39,975 nucleotides of DNA, taken from contig MU130189.1 of the NCBI GenBank assembly GCA_015039465.1, forward strand, positions 4,871 through 44,845, written 5' to 3'. Positions within the stretch are counted from its first letter, which is position 1; each line of letters starts with the position of its first letter. This DNA is from Phlegmacium glaucopus. Lineage: Eukaryota > Basidiomycota > Agaricomycetes > Agaricales > Cortinariaceae. Positions 1-8,257 of the stretch are shown here, piece after piece. The notes below the pieces were generated by a model. It saw only the letters and a program-made list of their open reading frames with translations, was not told where the DNA came from and made no database searches. A program made the position numbers and the translations under genes.

Positions 1-972
1 CTAGGAGGGTTTTCTCCGCAAAGTACAGACCTTATTACGCCTTCTGCTCTGTGTTAAGGTGCTGAACTACTGGAACTCTTAAACCCCCAATCGTGCCATA
101 AGTTAATAACGTTCTACTTGACATAGGTCTGGAAATTCCGGTGATACACCGGTAAGCGTTCGACCTAGCTCCAATCGTTACTGACCTAGTACCGCGGGAT
201 TAAGGGTAAGCGGTCTACCTCCCGTCCGTAAATGTCGGAGTCTGCCCTCCCAAAGTACACCTATCACTATACGAAATAAGACGTTTGTTTTAAAGAAGGT
301 ATAGACGTTTACACATTTACCATCACCAGGAGCCCTACGTCTCGCCGCCGGTGGTTCTCGAGACTATATAGGCGGTAGACATTACTATGCAACGTACATC
401 AGCCTGTCACGAAGTGCATTTAGACCTTATAATTTGTTTCAACGGTGTAGTAGTTACTCGTATGTAAATATACTACCTAGAGCCAACTCTACCTTCCGAC
501 GAACTCTGCTCGTTTTCCATGCCCGACCGTAACCATCTTGAGCCGACCCACCTGGTAAGGGCTCCAACCGTCGAACCCGTTTTATTAGTCCTACTCTCGT
601 GTTCCTGAAAACACTATGGCCTAAATATACCAATTGTTCTAGTCGACAGCAGAGTTACTAACTCAGCAGCGACCTTTATGATAACCTCAGTAACAGCAGA
701 AGCAGACAACTCCTTTTGGAACGTGCTTTCAGCTGGGGTCGTAGTGTTTAACGACATCTTTCCAACTTAGCAACTGTAAAGAGATGTGTCAGTTCTACAG
801 CTGTCTAAACCCTAAGTATCAAAACTAACAACCTCTCCAGACGCCCTAGAAATTAATGTAGTTACACTCGCGCAAGACAGGGCAGGCGGCTGGTAACATC
901 ACGCTATGGCAAACGCACTTATGAACCTTACTTTGAGACGTCTTTAAGGTCAAAACCCTACATGGTTAATAG
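1..972. CDS. Plavaka-type transposase body, readable only backwards (972 to 1)
   Basis: Read 3'-to-5' on the printed strand without complementing, 972 to 1 encodes a partial fungal Plavaka-type (CACTA-like) transposase. In order it shows IPKLEFLQSFIPSIHANG, then LQWSADGTERAHIDVIKDP, NNQNYESQICRHLD, an acidic Ser/Asp-rich insert, and a region with PLPFTHLQIWKKFCLQNKAY, SGEWELGRHDPVIANLDP and EWPHSGLKG, which resembles the C-terminal domain I associate with DUF6830. An intron lies at 131 to 73 (59 nt, GT...GTGCTAAC...AG). Splicing restores GHQVVELCLVFRIIPDMKRL, whereas the unspliced frame stops at 24-22. The N-terminus and catalytic core are absent; upstream in this reading is a simple repeat. 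Family assignment rests on remembered motifs, not a search. Confidence 0.85.
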
Positions 973-1142
973 TTGTTGTTGGTCCTGCTAGTTCCTGCTG
1001 TTCTGCCCACCGCTGCTGCTGGTTGCTGCTGTTACTCGTTGTTGTTGTTGCTCCTCCCCATTGCTGCTCCTCTCCATTGCTGCTGCTCCCCATTGCTGCT
1101 GCTCCCCATTGCTGCTGCTGCTGCTGCATTGGTGGTGGTGGT
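973..1142. repeat. TGG/TCG minisatellite, also reversed
   Basis: As printed this is (TGC)n/(GTT)n-like simple sequence. Read backwards it becomes a GGTGG-TTACGTCG-TCGTTACCCCTC array ending in CACCCGTCTTGTCGTCC, which aligns with 6820-7005 inside the TIR element downstream. It is therefore part of the reversed block. It abuts the transposase at about 972 in that reading, suggesting a fragment of a related repeat-rich element broke the transposase gene. Confidence 0.8.
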
Positions 1143-1456
1143 GTTTCCTTACATATGCACGTCGGTTTGACATTGTACCCCAGATCAACAAGAATATTTC
1201 AGGTTCAACTACAGCTCGAGGACCTTATCCAGAGCCGAAATCATCATTATATATTCTCAAACGGGGAAAGCGAGCTAATCACGAACTCATAGGCGACATA
1301 CTTCCATTGCAGCAAGTAAGAGCGTCTGTTGACCTGACTCCTTGTTTTGGAAATGTGGCTGATCGCCGTCTCACCAAATATAATTCCTTTAGCTACTGTT
1401 CAGAATTCCGGTTGAATAAGTACTTTAACAAGGAACTGTATTTAGCTCTTTCTTAA
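1143..1456 (+). CDS. Plavaka-type transposase, C-terminal end (normal polarity)
   Basis: This is the last roughly 104 codons of the protein whose body lies in the reversed block, ending at the TAA at 1454-1456. Visible landmarks are FLTYARRFDIVPQ, then LKRGKRANHELIGDILPLQQ, VDLTPCFGNVADRRLT and the terminal EFRLNKYFNKELYLALS, all typical of the C-terminus of this transposase family. The frame joins to the backwards-read block as ...WED-R-FLTYARRFD, where the Arg codon is split between base 1 and bases 1143-1144. A longer open frame starting at 1061 exists, but its first part is simple repeat from the flipped block and should not be counted. The element is 5'-truncated and presumed inactive. 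Confidence 0.82.
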
Positions 1457-1907
1457 CATTTCATTAGAGAGTGATATCTGGCTGTTTGTTCACTCCCATA
1501 TTACAATGCAGTTTGAATGATGATACTTTAATTCTTGATTGCTCTACTTCGAATTTCTGAAGTGATAAGTAAAACAATAACTAGTAGGTAAGAGTCTACC
1601 TCAGTAGTTCATTGTTGTGGTAATGGTGACAACGGAAAAGGGAGATTAAATTATGTTCATATTATTTAATATTTTAAACAAGCAAGGGCTTCATAATGCT
1701 TAATAGTAGCAATGTATTTCCTATACAGTGCTGTACAGCGTGATATAGTGACAAAAGCGTTCTGGACAGTGCTAGTGTGTGTGACATGAATACTATGGAC
1801 ACTATGACAGACTATAAGTTTGGTGACGTGACTATGACAAACTATGGAACTGTAATTTTGGTGACATGACTGTGACACACTGTAGGATTTTCCTGAATTT
1901 GCTGATG
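1457..1907 (+). other. 3' flank of the transposon; subterminal repeats
   Basis: No gene is seen. From about 1725 to 1885 short motifs such as GGTGACRTGACTATGACA and ACTATGACA recur, as expected for the subterminal region of a CACTA-like element. Homology to the NACHT gene family resumes abruptly at about 1908, so the element end or a breakpoint lies just before it. A definite terminal inverted repeat could not be assigned because the other end is outside the window. Confidence 0.45.
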
Positions 1908-3199
1908 GTTGCGGCAGCTTGAAAATCATGTCGTGGGTCATTTCTCCCTTGACACTGTGTTTGCACCCAGTTGATGCTGCATCATCATAGTCATCCGACG
2001 CTTATAAGAACCTTGTCACATATTTCGATGAACACTTTGCATCCTTCCTCCCATCCGGTTACTGGAGGTCAAAGACATTTAATGGTGGCATCATGAGTGA
2101 AAGCAACAAGGGCAATAGAGGCGGGACGAGGATGGCCCATGTGGAAAGCGACTCTGAGAAAAGTGACCCTCAGTCAGTCGATACCATGCTAGATATTCAC
2201 TCAATCTCAGATAGCGAAGAGTGGGATTCGGAGGAAGGAGGGCCAGAATCAGCCATTTACCAGGTCTCAGAGCTGACGCCGCTATCTACTTTTCCCCAAT
2301 GGGACGAAATCAATGCCTCGCTAAATATTCGCTTGATAGGTCCGAAGTCTCTCAAGGGCCTTTGCGATGAGGCCCACTTTGCTCGCTCCCATCTGACAAT
2401 GACGTCATCAGCCCTCATTAATGGCTCAACGCAAGCAAAAGCCGCTCTCTTCTGCGTTGAGCAGATATGTGCTGGGGGTATTGCAGAGGACCTGCGAACT
2501 GCCTTTGCAAAGCTCCTTCCCCGTTCACTCTTGCACGCCGAGAAGTTGCTAACACTGACACTTGCTATCCAAAGCTTGAAAACTGATGATGCCTTATACC
2601 AAAGTCTTCCTTCAGACACACAGAAAGCGATCACAGACTACTTGGGCCAACATCCTCCAAGCACCGTTACAAAATCTTCAACCCATGCTATGACCAATCA
2701 GAAACCCTCCACAACTCTGAGCTCTTCGACTGCCCATCGAACAGCTCATAAATTGTCACCCACGCCTCAACCTCTTTCGGGTGCTGGTTCGGGATGTGCA
2801 ACCCCATCTCAAACCCGGCTTGTACTACGTACCTCCCGGGTCCTGTCACATTCTGCTCAAACCCAGCCTTCTCCAGGTGCCTCTCAGAACGCTTCTTCTG
2901 CATCTCGAGCACCTCAGTATGCTCAGGATCGACCGTTTCCCCCTCATTCGGAATCTGAACTGCCTATCGATCATCCGGATTATTCCCCCATTTTTCATTG
3001 CACTCCTCAACACCTTTTTGCCGATGCTCGTCCAAAGAGGAAGAAACATGTCACCTCCAAACAGGACACACCCTCCCGTAAGAGGCCTAGACATTGTTCG
3101 CCATTGTTAAGCGCTGATGAGGGTAATGTTGACGAGATTCGCCCGTTGAAGTTGCATTTTGGTCCATTAAGAGGGCTGGACAGCATTTGCCCTCGTTAA
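1908..3199 (+). pseudogene. NACHT/NLR-like gene copy 1, 3' fragment fused to gene C tail
   Basis: Only the 3' part of the four-exon NACHT gene remains; everything upstream is replaced by transposon sequence. The end of exon 3 (LRQLENHV) is followed by an intron at 1933-1990 (58 nt, as in copies 2 and 3) and exon 4 from 1991 (SSDAYKNLVTYFDEHFASFLPSGYW). The acidic stretch, the helical region (SELTPLSTFPQWDEINASLN to DTQKAITDYLGQ) and the Ser/Thr/Pro tail follow. After about residue 276 of the frame opening at 2093, the tail switches to the gene C sequence (YAQDRPF...ARPKRKKHVTSKQDTPSRKR), giving a bipartite basic motif. The frame stops at 3197-3199 because of an 89-bp tandem duplication. With no NACHT exon it cannot make the full protein. 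Confidence 0.8.
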
Positions 3200-3324
3200 A
3201 CACTGATGAGGGTAATCTTGACGAGATTCGCCCGTTGAAGTTGGATTTTGGTCCAGGGAAGACAGCTGGTACTCAGACTTTGGACCAAGAACTCAGACTT
3301 GCTGAAGAACCTGTTTCTCTTTGA
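2921..3324 (+). pseudogene. Gene C 3' part, copy fused to NACHT copy 1
   Basis: This segment matches the 3' part of the unidentified gene C seen at 7557-7892, 22000-22250 and 33540-33871. Its frame reads YAQDRPFPPHSESELPIDHP, then FADARPKRKK, TPSRKR, SADEGNVDEIRPLKL. The original ending, DFGPGK...LDQELRLAEEPVSL with TGA at 3322-3324, is present but out of reach because the tandem duplication shifts the frame. The protein family is not recognised. The basic clusters suggest a nuclear localisation signal, which is an inference. Confidence 0.6.
3107..3255 (+). repeat. 89-bp period tandem duplication
   Basis: The segment TTAAGCGCTGATGAGGGTAA...GATTCGCCCGTTGAAG...TTTTGGTCCA beginning at 3107 recurs at 3196 with few changes. 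Other gene C copies have it only once. The duplication brings the fused frame to a stop at 3197-3199. Confidence 0.8.
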
Positions 3325-3640
3325 CCATCTATCTATTTTGACTTTTTCACCTTGTATGCTAACGATCTTCACACTCATTTTGTTCCCATACTTGCGATGT
3401 CCCCACCATCTTTCTTCATTTATTAATGTGTTACGATACCATCCTCTTGTTTCCCGCAATACAGACCTGCAAACCCCCATTATGACACTGTCTCGCCTTG
3501 CTTTTTGATCTCTATGATTCAGGTAAATAGCATATCCATAACAGATTTTGACCAGAGAATCTTTGTACCAAATTCTCACTACATATATATTTTCTGCCAT
3601 ACACTACTTGATAAGTAAATTAGCATGCATGTGGCCAAGC
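3325..3640 (+). repeat. Flanking repeat R, copy 1
   Basis: Non-coding sequence directly after the gene C stop, shared with about 7893-8257, 22251-22600, 33872-34215 and 39385-39720. Landmarks are TTGTTCCCATACTTGCGATG, GATACCATCCTCTTGTTTCC, CAGACCTGCAAA and CATGATTCAGG. It probably represents the 3' untranslated and downstream region of gene C carried along in each segmental duplication. Confidence 0.75.
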
Positions 3641-3935
3641 TCGAAAAGATCCAGACCCGCAGTGGTCGAGAATTCATTTGAACATCTTCAAAATAGTTTT
3701 TTATTTATTTTTGGCCAGGATTGATAGATGAATCCCAGAAGTGATGGTGGCTTTCCAATAGGTACCCAGACTGAAAGTACACTGTAGACCTGTCCGAGAC
3801 AGCCAAAAATTAATTACGGCATGAACAGATTCGTGAGGAACATAAATCAAAGACGCGTAAGTTAGCTTGTCATCTTCTATGTCTCTTTCCCCTCCCTTCT
3901 CCGTGGACATTGAGTTCTGGACTGTTCATGTCGTT
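3641..3935 (+). repeat. Repeat S, copy 1
   Basis: Matches 34216-34460 in the same orientation and, in inverted orientation, about 25735-25820 downstream of NACHT copy 3. Landmarks are GGTACCCAGACTGAAA and CAGCCAAAAATTAATTA. It is non-coding and marks the former downstream flank of a NACHT gene copy. Confidence 0.65.
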
Positions 3936-4370
3936 AGTGTTGTAGGCAGTTGGTTTAATCCGTAAAATAGGAACAGTCAAAGTGTTGATAACAATGATAC
4001 TTATTTGGTTGTGTTGATCGATCGTCCCTTCTTCCTTCTTCCCAACACCTTACTTATAACGCATCTCGACCAAGTGGAAAGCCTCCAGTACCAGATATCG
4101 TAGAAAATAAAGGCAGGAATAGGCGTGTATGAGTGCTTGGTACGTTTTTTTTTTCTGAAAAGTCTTCGGTCGTTTGTTGGTTGGCTTGGGATGGGGTTCT
4201 CCAACTAACCTAGAAGAGTGCCGAAAAATCAACAATCAATTAATCATGCATCATGTCTTGAATACTCGGCTCTCCAACTCGTCGACTTCATAACATCCTT
4301 ACCATTTTTTCGGATATCGGCAAACCCTTTTCACAACTTCTTCAACGACTTCCAAAGCTTTGAGAAGTTA
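3936..4370. other. Flank of the P450/gene C unit, no gene seen
   Basis: Contains TTGGTTGTGTTGATCGATCG, ACACCTTACTTATAA and the block around GGATATCGGCAAACCCTTT, all recurring near 20490-20840, 31915-32300 and 37565-37770. It is the 3' flank of the P450 relic (which is on the minus strand) and belongs to the duplicated unit. No convincing coding sequence. Confidence 0.6.
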
Positions 4371-5000
4371 ATTATAATCGTACAATAGTCATTATATATC
4401 TCATCGGTGGCACAATGAAGGCTCGATTAAAGTGTTGTCTCGTTTCATTTATTTTGTCTCTACTCCTTCCCTCTGGTCTTTCTCGAGACCTTGCACGTCC
4501 CAAGCACTGCGCCTCTTGGAACGCCCTTCTCACTTGCTCCTGACGACCAGGAGTACGAGGCTTGAACAACACAGGGAAATGCGCGGTACACTCCCGAATC
4601 CACTCGTATATGTCGCTTCTTCGTCATTGATGTCTGGCACTTTCGCACGCCGGGTAGCAGAATTTTGAGGGGATGATGGAGAGAGATGCTTCGGCAATGT
4701 GGTATCCTGGGCAGAATCGTCGACCCCAGCTGAATACGTAGCTGGTGCAAAAATAACGCTAAGTTGACAGGGATAGAGGTAGGGCAATAAGACTTACTGA
4801 TCACGATCGCGGTTCAGGTCCAGAATCCCCAAGCCATCTTCTTGCGGGAACCGGTGGGGAAACGTTCAGGTTGATAAGCCCGTGGGTCGCCCGGACGTCG
4901 CCGATGAAAGTAGATCCCTTTGGAATGAATATACGCTCGTACTCGTCATCCTCATCTGCAATATGTGGGACCAGTGACAATGAGGTGCTAAGGGAGAGAT
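4371..5000 (-). pseudogene. Cytochrome P450 relic 1 (last two exons, decayed)
   Basis: Minus strand. The upstream part reads DEDDEYERIFIPKGSTFIGD, typical of the P450 region after the K-helix, then a deletion removes the usual PERF segment. The haem loop reads FSWGRRFCPGY, so the cysteine is kept but the first Gly of FGWG is Ser. The C-terminal stretch AKVPDINDEEATYTSGFGSVPR is present but continues only after frameshifts. An intron (GT...TTGCAG, ending near 4960) precedes the DEDDEYE exon as in the other copies. The I-helix and everything N-terminal are missing. A functional P450 is about 500 aa; this is a relic. Confidence 0.75.
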
Positions 5001-5042
5001 ATAGGAAAAGATGAATGAGAGAGGCGAAACCAGTAGACGAGG

Positions 5043-5532
5043 ATGGATTTTGACTTGGTAATACAGTCACAAATCCTAAAGCTGAAGCTAAAAACCGAAC
5101 ATTCTAGCTTGAAATCCAATACCACGGCAACTGTTGGTCCATCTCAGGGAGTGCCTCTGCTGTACAGACGCAGACAGGCGCAAGTAGATGTGGCATCTGT
5201 TTCTCCACCACCATCTCATCGAAGGCCGCCGGTTGCAACACCCAAGGCCCTTGTTACTTGAAAGCCTGAACCTCATATTGCCACTGATTCTCTTCCTGTA
5301 ACTCCGAAGACGCGATCATCGACGAGACGTGCCCTTTGAGACTCTCCAGACAACTCATTCCTTGCCACTCCTGAAAAACACGTCGAGGACACTCCTAGCT
5401 CAAGTAGCAGCGCAAATCCTAGTCCACATGGTCATTAAAAGAGAGGCCCACAATTGCTTACGTATTGTATGTTTTCTCCTTTCTTCGTTGTGTATCTATA
5501 TTAATTGTCTTTTTACGGTCGTGGTGGTTCGA
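5043..5532 (+). pseudogene. Gene C copy 1, 5' portion
   Basis: A low-complexity Ser/Pro/Thr-rich reading frame: TTATVGPSQGVPLLYRRRQA, SPPPSHRRPPVATPKALVT, then after an in-frame TGA (5259-5261; CGA in copy 2) KPEPHIATDS, PKTRSSTRRALRDSPDNSFL, TPEKHVED. An intron seems to follow at about 5460-5518, but its acceptor is CGG where copies 2 and 3 have CAG. The gene is then split by the 2-kb TIR element. The frame begins immediately beside the truncated P450, indicating that the 5' end was lost when the unit formed. Function unknown. Confidence 0.55.
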
Positions 5533-5541
5533 CGCGAATGC
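5533..5541 (+). repeat. Target-site duplication, left (CGCGAATGC)
   Basis: CGCGAATGC flanks the left end of the TIR element. The same 9 bases occur at 7548-7556 at the right end, and the empty site is seen in gene C copy 3 near 33530-33538. Confidence 0.85.
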
Positions 5542-5569
5542 CTGAACTTTACACTCCCCCACGTCTTCC

Positions 5570-5790
5570 TCCAGGAATCCGCCCGGACTGCCAGGAATCC
5601 TGGAGGAATCCTGGAGGAATCCTGGAGGAATCCTGGAGGAATCCTGGTAAATGGGAATATTCCTGGTGGATTCCTGGTGGATTCCTAGTAAATTCCTGGC
5701 GGATTCCTGGTATTCCTGGTGGATTCCTAGTATATTCCTGGCGGATTCCTGGCATTCCTGGCATTCCTGGTGGATTCCTGGTGAAATCAG
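5570..5790 (+). repeat. Left subterminal array of GGAATCCTGGA / ATTCCTGGTGG
   Basis: Repeated GGAATCCTGGA units switch orientation at about 5660 to ATTCCTGGTGGATTCCTGG units. The mirror array at 7245-7525 makes long, imperfect subterminal inverted repeats, probably the binding region for a transposase supplied in trans. Confidence 0.75.
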
Positions 5791-5963
5791 CTAAGTCACT
5801 GACATATTTTATTTCATTTTATTTCATTTAATTTTTCCTTAATTTTTTAATATTTTTGATTGTAAGATATATATTGAAAATTATATAAATACAAATTCAC
5901 ATTAATAGTAATTAATAACATGTTATTTACTTATTGATAATTATAGTATATTAAAATTAAAAT

Positions 5964-6752
5964 AAACCCCGGTGAGGGGGTCATCATCGTCTAAGGGCTG
6001 TGGTAGTGTAATAGATAAAAATAAACCCCCCGTGAGGGGGGGGGTTCGTCATCGTCGTCATTCACCTGTGTCGTTCGGGTGTCGTCAATGTAGGTGGTCG
6101 TCATCGTAGTCAGTTAAAATAATAAATAAATAAAATAACCCCCCCTGGTGGGGGGGGTGGTCATCATCGTGCATGGTGGTGGTGGTGCATGGTGGCGGTG
6201 CGTGGTGGTGGTAGTGCATGTGTCGTCGTCGTTCGCCTGTCGTCCGGGTGTCGTCAATGTGGGTCCTGGGTCGTCATCGTAGTCAGTTAAAATAAAAAAT
6301 ATAAAAATAAATAACCCCCCCGGTGGGGGGGTGCTCATCGTCGTGCGTGGTGGTGGTGGTGCATGGTGGGGTGTGTGGTGGTGGTAGTGCGTGTGTCGTC
6401 GTCGTTCGCCTGTCGTCCGGGTGTCGTCAATGTGGGTCCTGGGTCGTCATCGTAGTCAGTTAAAATAAAAAATATAAAAATAAATAACCCCCCCGGTGGG
6501 GGGGTGCTCATCGTCGTGCGTGGTGGTGGTGGTGCATGGTGGGGTGCGTGGTGGCGGTGGTGCGTGGTGGTGGTGGTGCGTGTGTTGTCGTCGTTCGCCT
6601 GTGTAGTGTACTAGGAATTAAAATAAAATAAAAACCCCCCCAGTGAGGGGGGGTCGTCGTCGTTCGCGTGTCGTCGTCGTCGTCCGTGTGCTGTCGTCGT
6701 AGTAATATATTAATAAAATAAAAATAACCCCCCCCAAGTGAGGGGGGGGGGT
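5964..6752 (+). repeat. Tandem units with seven C-tract/G-tract hairpins
   Basis: Seven stems of the form C(4-8)-GGTG/AGTGA-G(5-9), each preceded by an AT-rich TAAAATAAATAA spacer, are centred near 5973, 6035, 6149, 6322, 6496, 6644 and 6740. Between them lie GTCGTC and TGGTGG runs. The block around GGGTCCTGGG repeats with a 173-bp period (6261 and 6434). Confidence 0.75.
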
Positions 6753-6789
6753 CGTCGTTGTCGTTGTCGTTGCGGCCGTTGTGGCATGG

Positions 6790-7010
6790 TTGTTGTTGTT
6801 GTTGTGGTCGTCGGTGGTGGTGGTGGTGGTGGTGGTGGTTATGTCGTCGTCGTCGTCGTCGCTGCCCTCGTCGTCGTCGTTACCCTCGTCGTCGTCGTTA
6901 CCCTCGTCGTTACCCCTCCTCGTCGTTGTTGTTCCTCATTGGCGTTGTTGGTCGTCGTCGCCACCCGTCTTCTTGTCGTCCTTTATCGTCCTGGTTGTCG
7001 TGGTGGTGAG
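6790..7010 (+). repeat. GTT/GGT/TCG microsatellite
   Basis: Runs of (TTG)n, (GGT)n and (TCG)n with TTACCCTCG interruptions, ending in CACCCGTCTTCTTGTCGTCC. Its normal-direction match to the reversed 1142-975 block is key evidence for the polarity flip. Confidence 0.8.
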
Positions 7011-7244
7011 TGGTAGTTGTGAGAAGACGAAATGATGTTTGTTGATTTGTTAGAAGTGCGTCACGTGCGGTCACGTGACCATACCTCGCGGTCTGAACAA
7101 AATTCAAAATTCGAATGGCGGCAAGGCACTGCCACCACATATATATAAATTACAGTTAACTTATGTATATTTAAATTACTATTGACTTATATATGATTCT
7201 TTTAATTTTGAATAATATTTAAAGTAAGAGTTGAGTTCATCCCT

Positions 7245-7525
7245 GTGGAATTCCCAGGATTCTGGGTGGATTCCAGGTGGATTCTGTGTTAGGGATTCCT
7301 AGGGAATTCCGGGAATCCTGGTATCAATTTCCTTGGGTACCAGGAATCCACCAGGAATCCTCCTGGAATCCTCCTGGATTAGGAAGAGCCAGGAATGGGG
7401 ATTTCAGGGGGAATTGGCTGGTAGAAAATTCCTCCTGGAATCCTGGTATTCCTACCAGGAATGGTAGGAATCCTCCTGGAATCCTCCTGGAATAGGTAGG
7501 AATCCACCAGGATTCCTCCAGGAAC
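7245..7525 (+). repeat. Right subterminal array of CCAGGAATCCTCCTGGAATCC
   Basis: Repeats of GGAATCCTCCTGGAATCC and related units, inverted relative to the array at 5570-5790, end just inside the right terminal repeat. Confidence 0.7.
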
Positions 7526-7547
7526 ACGTGGGGGAGTGTAAAGACCT

Positions 7548-7556
7548 CGCGAATGC
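7548..7556 (+). repeat. Target-site duplication, right (CGCGAATGC)
   Basis: Second copy of CGCGAATGC, immediately outside the right terminal inverted repeat. Gene C sequence (AGGAATCCATTGTATAATTA) resumes after it. Confidence 0.85.
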
Positions 7557-7892
7557 AGGAATCCATTGTATAATTATGCTCAGCACTGACTGTTTTCCCC
7601 TTCTCTGGAATCTAAACTTCATATCGATCATCCAGATCATTTCCCCGCTGTTCATTGCACTCCTACTCGCCTTTTTGCTAACGCTCATCCAAAGAGGAAG
7701 AAATGTGTCACCTCTAAGCAGGACACACCCACTCGTAAGAGGGCTAGCCAGCATTCGCCATCGTTGAGTGCTAATGAGGGTAATGTTGACGAGATTCGCC
7801 CGTTGAAGTTGGATTTTGGTCCAGGGAAGAGAGCTGGTGCTCAGCCTTTGGACCAAGAACTGAGAGATACTCAGGAACTTGTTTCTCTTTGA
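7557..7892 (+). pseudogene. Gene C copy 1, 3' portion
   Basis: Continuation of gene C after the inserted element. The coding frame, by comparison with the other copies, contains IDHPDHFPAVHCTPTRLFANA, HPKRKKCVTSKQDTPTRKRA, NEGNVDEIRPLKLDFGPGKR and LDQELRDTQELVSL, ending with TGA at 7890-7892. The carboxy end is conserved among copies, which argues that it was once a real protein terminus. It is separated from its 5' portion by 2 kb and so is non-functional here. Confidence 0.6.
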
Positions 7893-8257
7893 CCATCACT
7901 CTATTTTGCCTTTGTCATCTTCTATGCTAACGATCTTCATGATTACCGTCACACTTGTTTTGTTCCCATACTTGCGATGTCCCCACCATCTCTCATTTTT
8001 CTTCATTTTTTAATGTGCTGCGATACCGTCCTCTTGTTTCCTGCGATACAGATCTGAAAACATCCGCTATAAAACACCTCTTCTCTCTATGTCGACCACC
8101 CATGATTCAGGTGATAGTATATCCATAATAGATTCTAAACAGAGAATCTTTGTACACCAAGTTTTTTACTGATATGTTCCATTTCAGTTTTGAATTTACT
8201 TTATCGCAAACAGATATCCCTCAAGAGGATCTTCATGTCGCCAAAAGATCCAGACAC
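7893..8257 (+). repeat. Flanking repeat R, copy 2
   Basis: Same non-coding block as after the other gene C copies, running to GTCGCCAAAAGATCCAGACAC, where homology stops because of an insertion. Confidence 0.75.

Larger units (their letters stand above)
1..1142. other. Polarity-reversed block (reversed, not complemented)
   Basis: Neither strand of this block, read normally, gives a credible gene, and bases 1-972 contain no sizeable open frame. Reading the printed strand from high to low coordinate gives over 300 open codons with recognisable transposase sequence, a spliceable intron, and a minisatellite that aligns in the normal direction to 6820-7005. The right edge is placed at 1142 because the reverse reading ends at base 1 with GAT C and continues in frame with GTTTCC at 1143. 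A shift by a multiple of three bases cannot be excluded. This is seen directly in the sequence. The cause, artefact or manipulation, is inferred. Confidence 0.93.
5542..7547. mobile_element. 2006-bp non-autonomous TIR element filled with simple repeats
   Basis: The ends carry CTTTACACTCCCCCACGT (5547 onwards) and its reverse complement ending at about 7543, an 18-bp perfect inverted repeat with 4-5 diverged outermost bases. Flanking 9-bp duplications and the uninterrupted homologous site in gene C copy 3 prove insertion. The interior has no transposase: it is subterminal GGAATCC/CCTGGA arrays on both sides, tandem 173-bp units, seven C-tract/G-tract hairpins, and GGT/TCG microsatellites. The 9-bp duplication suggests MULE-like mobilisation, although hAT-like (8 bp) is possible. 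Open frames through it are translations of repeats. Confidence 0.85.

Noticed and set aside
973..1292. Overlapping open frames rich in Leu/Val/Cys/Pro on both strands
   Set aside because: They translate the TGC/GTT-like simple repeat of the reversed block. Only the frame from 1143 onward matches a protein family.
5570..5790. CRISPR-like regular repeats
   Set aside because: Units are directly adjacent with no unique spacers, they reverse orientation, and the context is a eukaryotic transposon.
5505..5831. Frame encoding repeated GGFLVNSW/NPGGILEESW-like segments, and its mirror on the other strand
   Set aside because: It is a translation of the subterminal satellite of the TIR element, open on several frames because the unit lacks stops.
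6738..7035. Three plus-strand frames of Val/Ser/Arg/Trp runs
   Set aside because: Microsatellite translations (TCG, GTT, GGT) in all frames.
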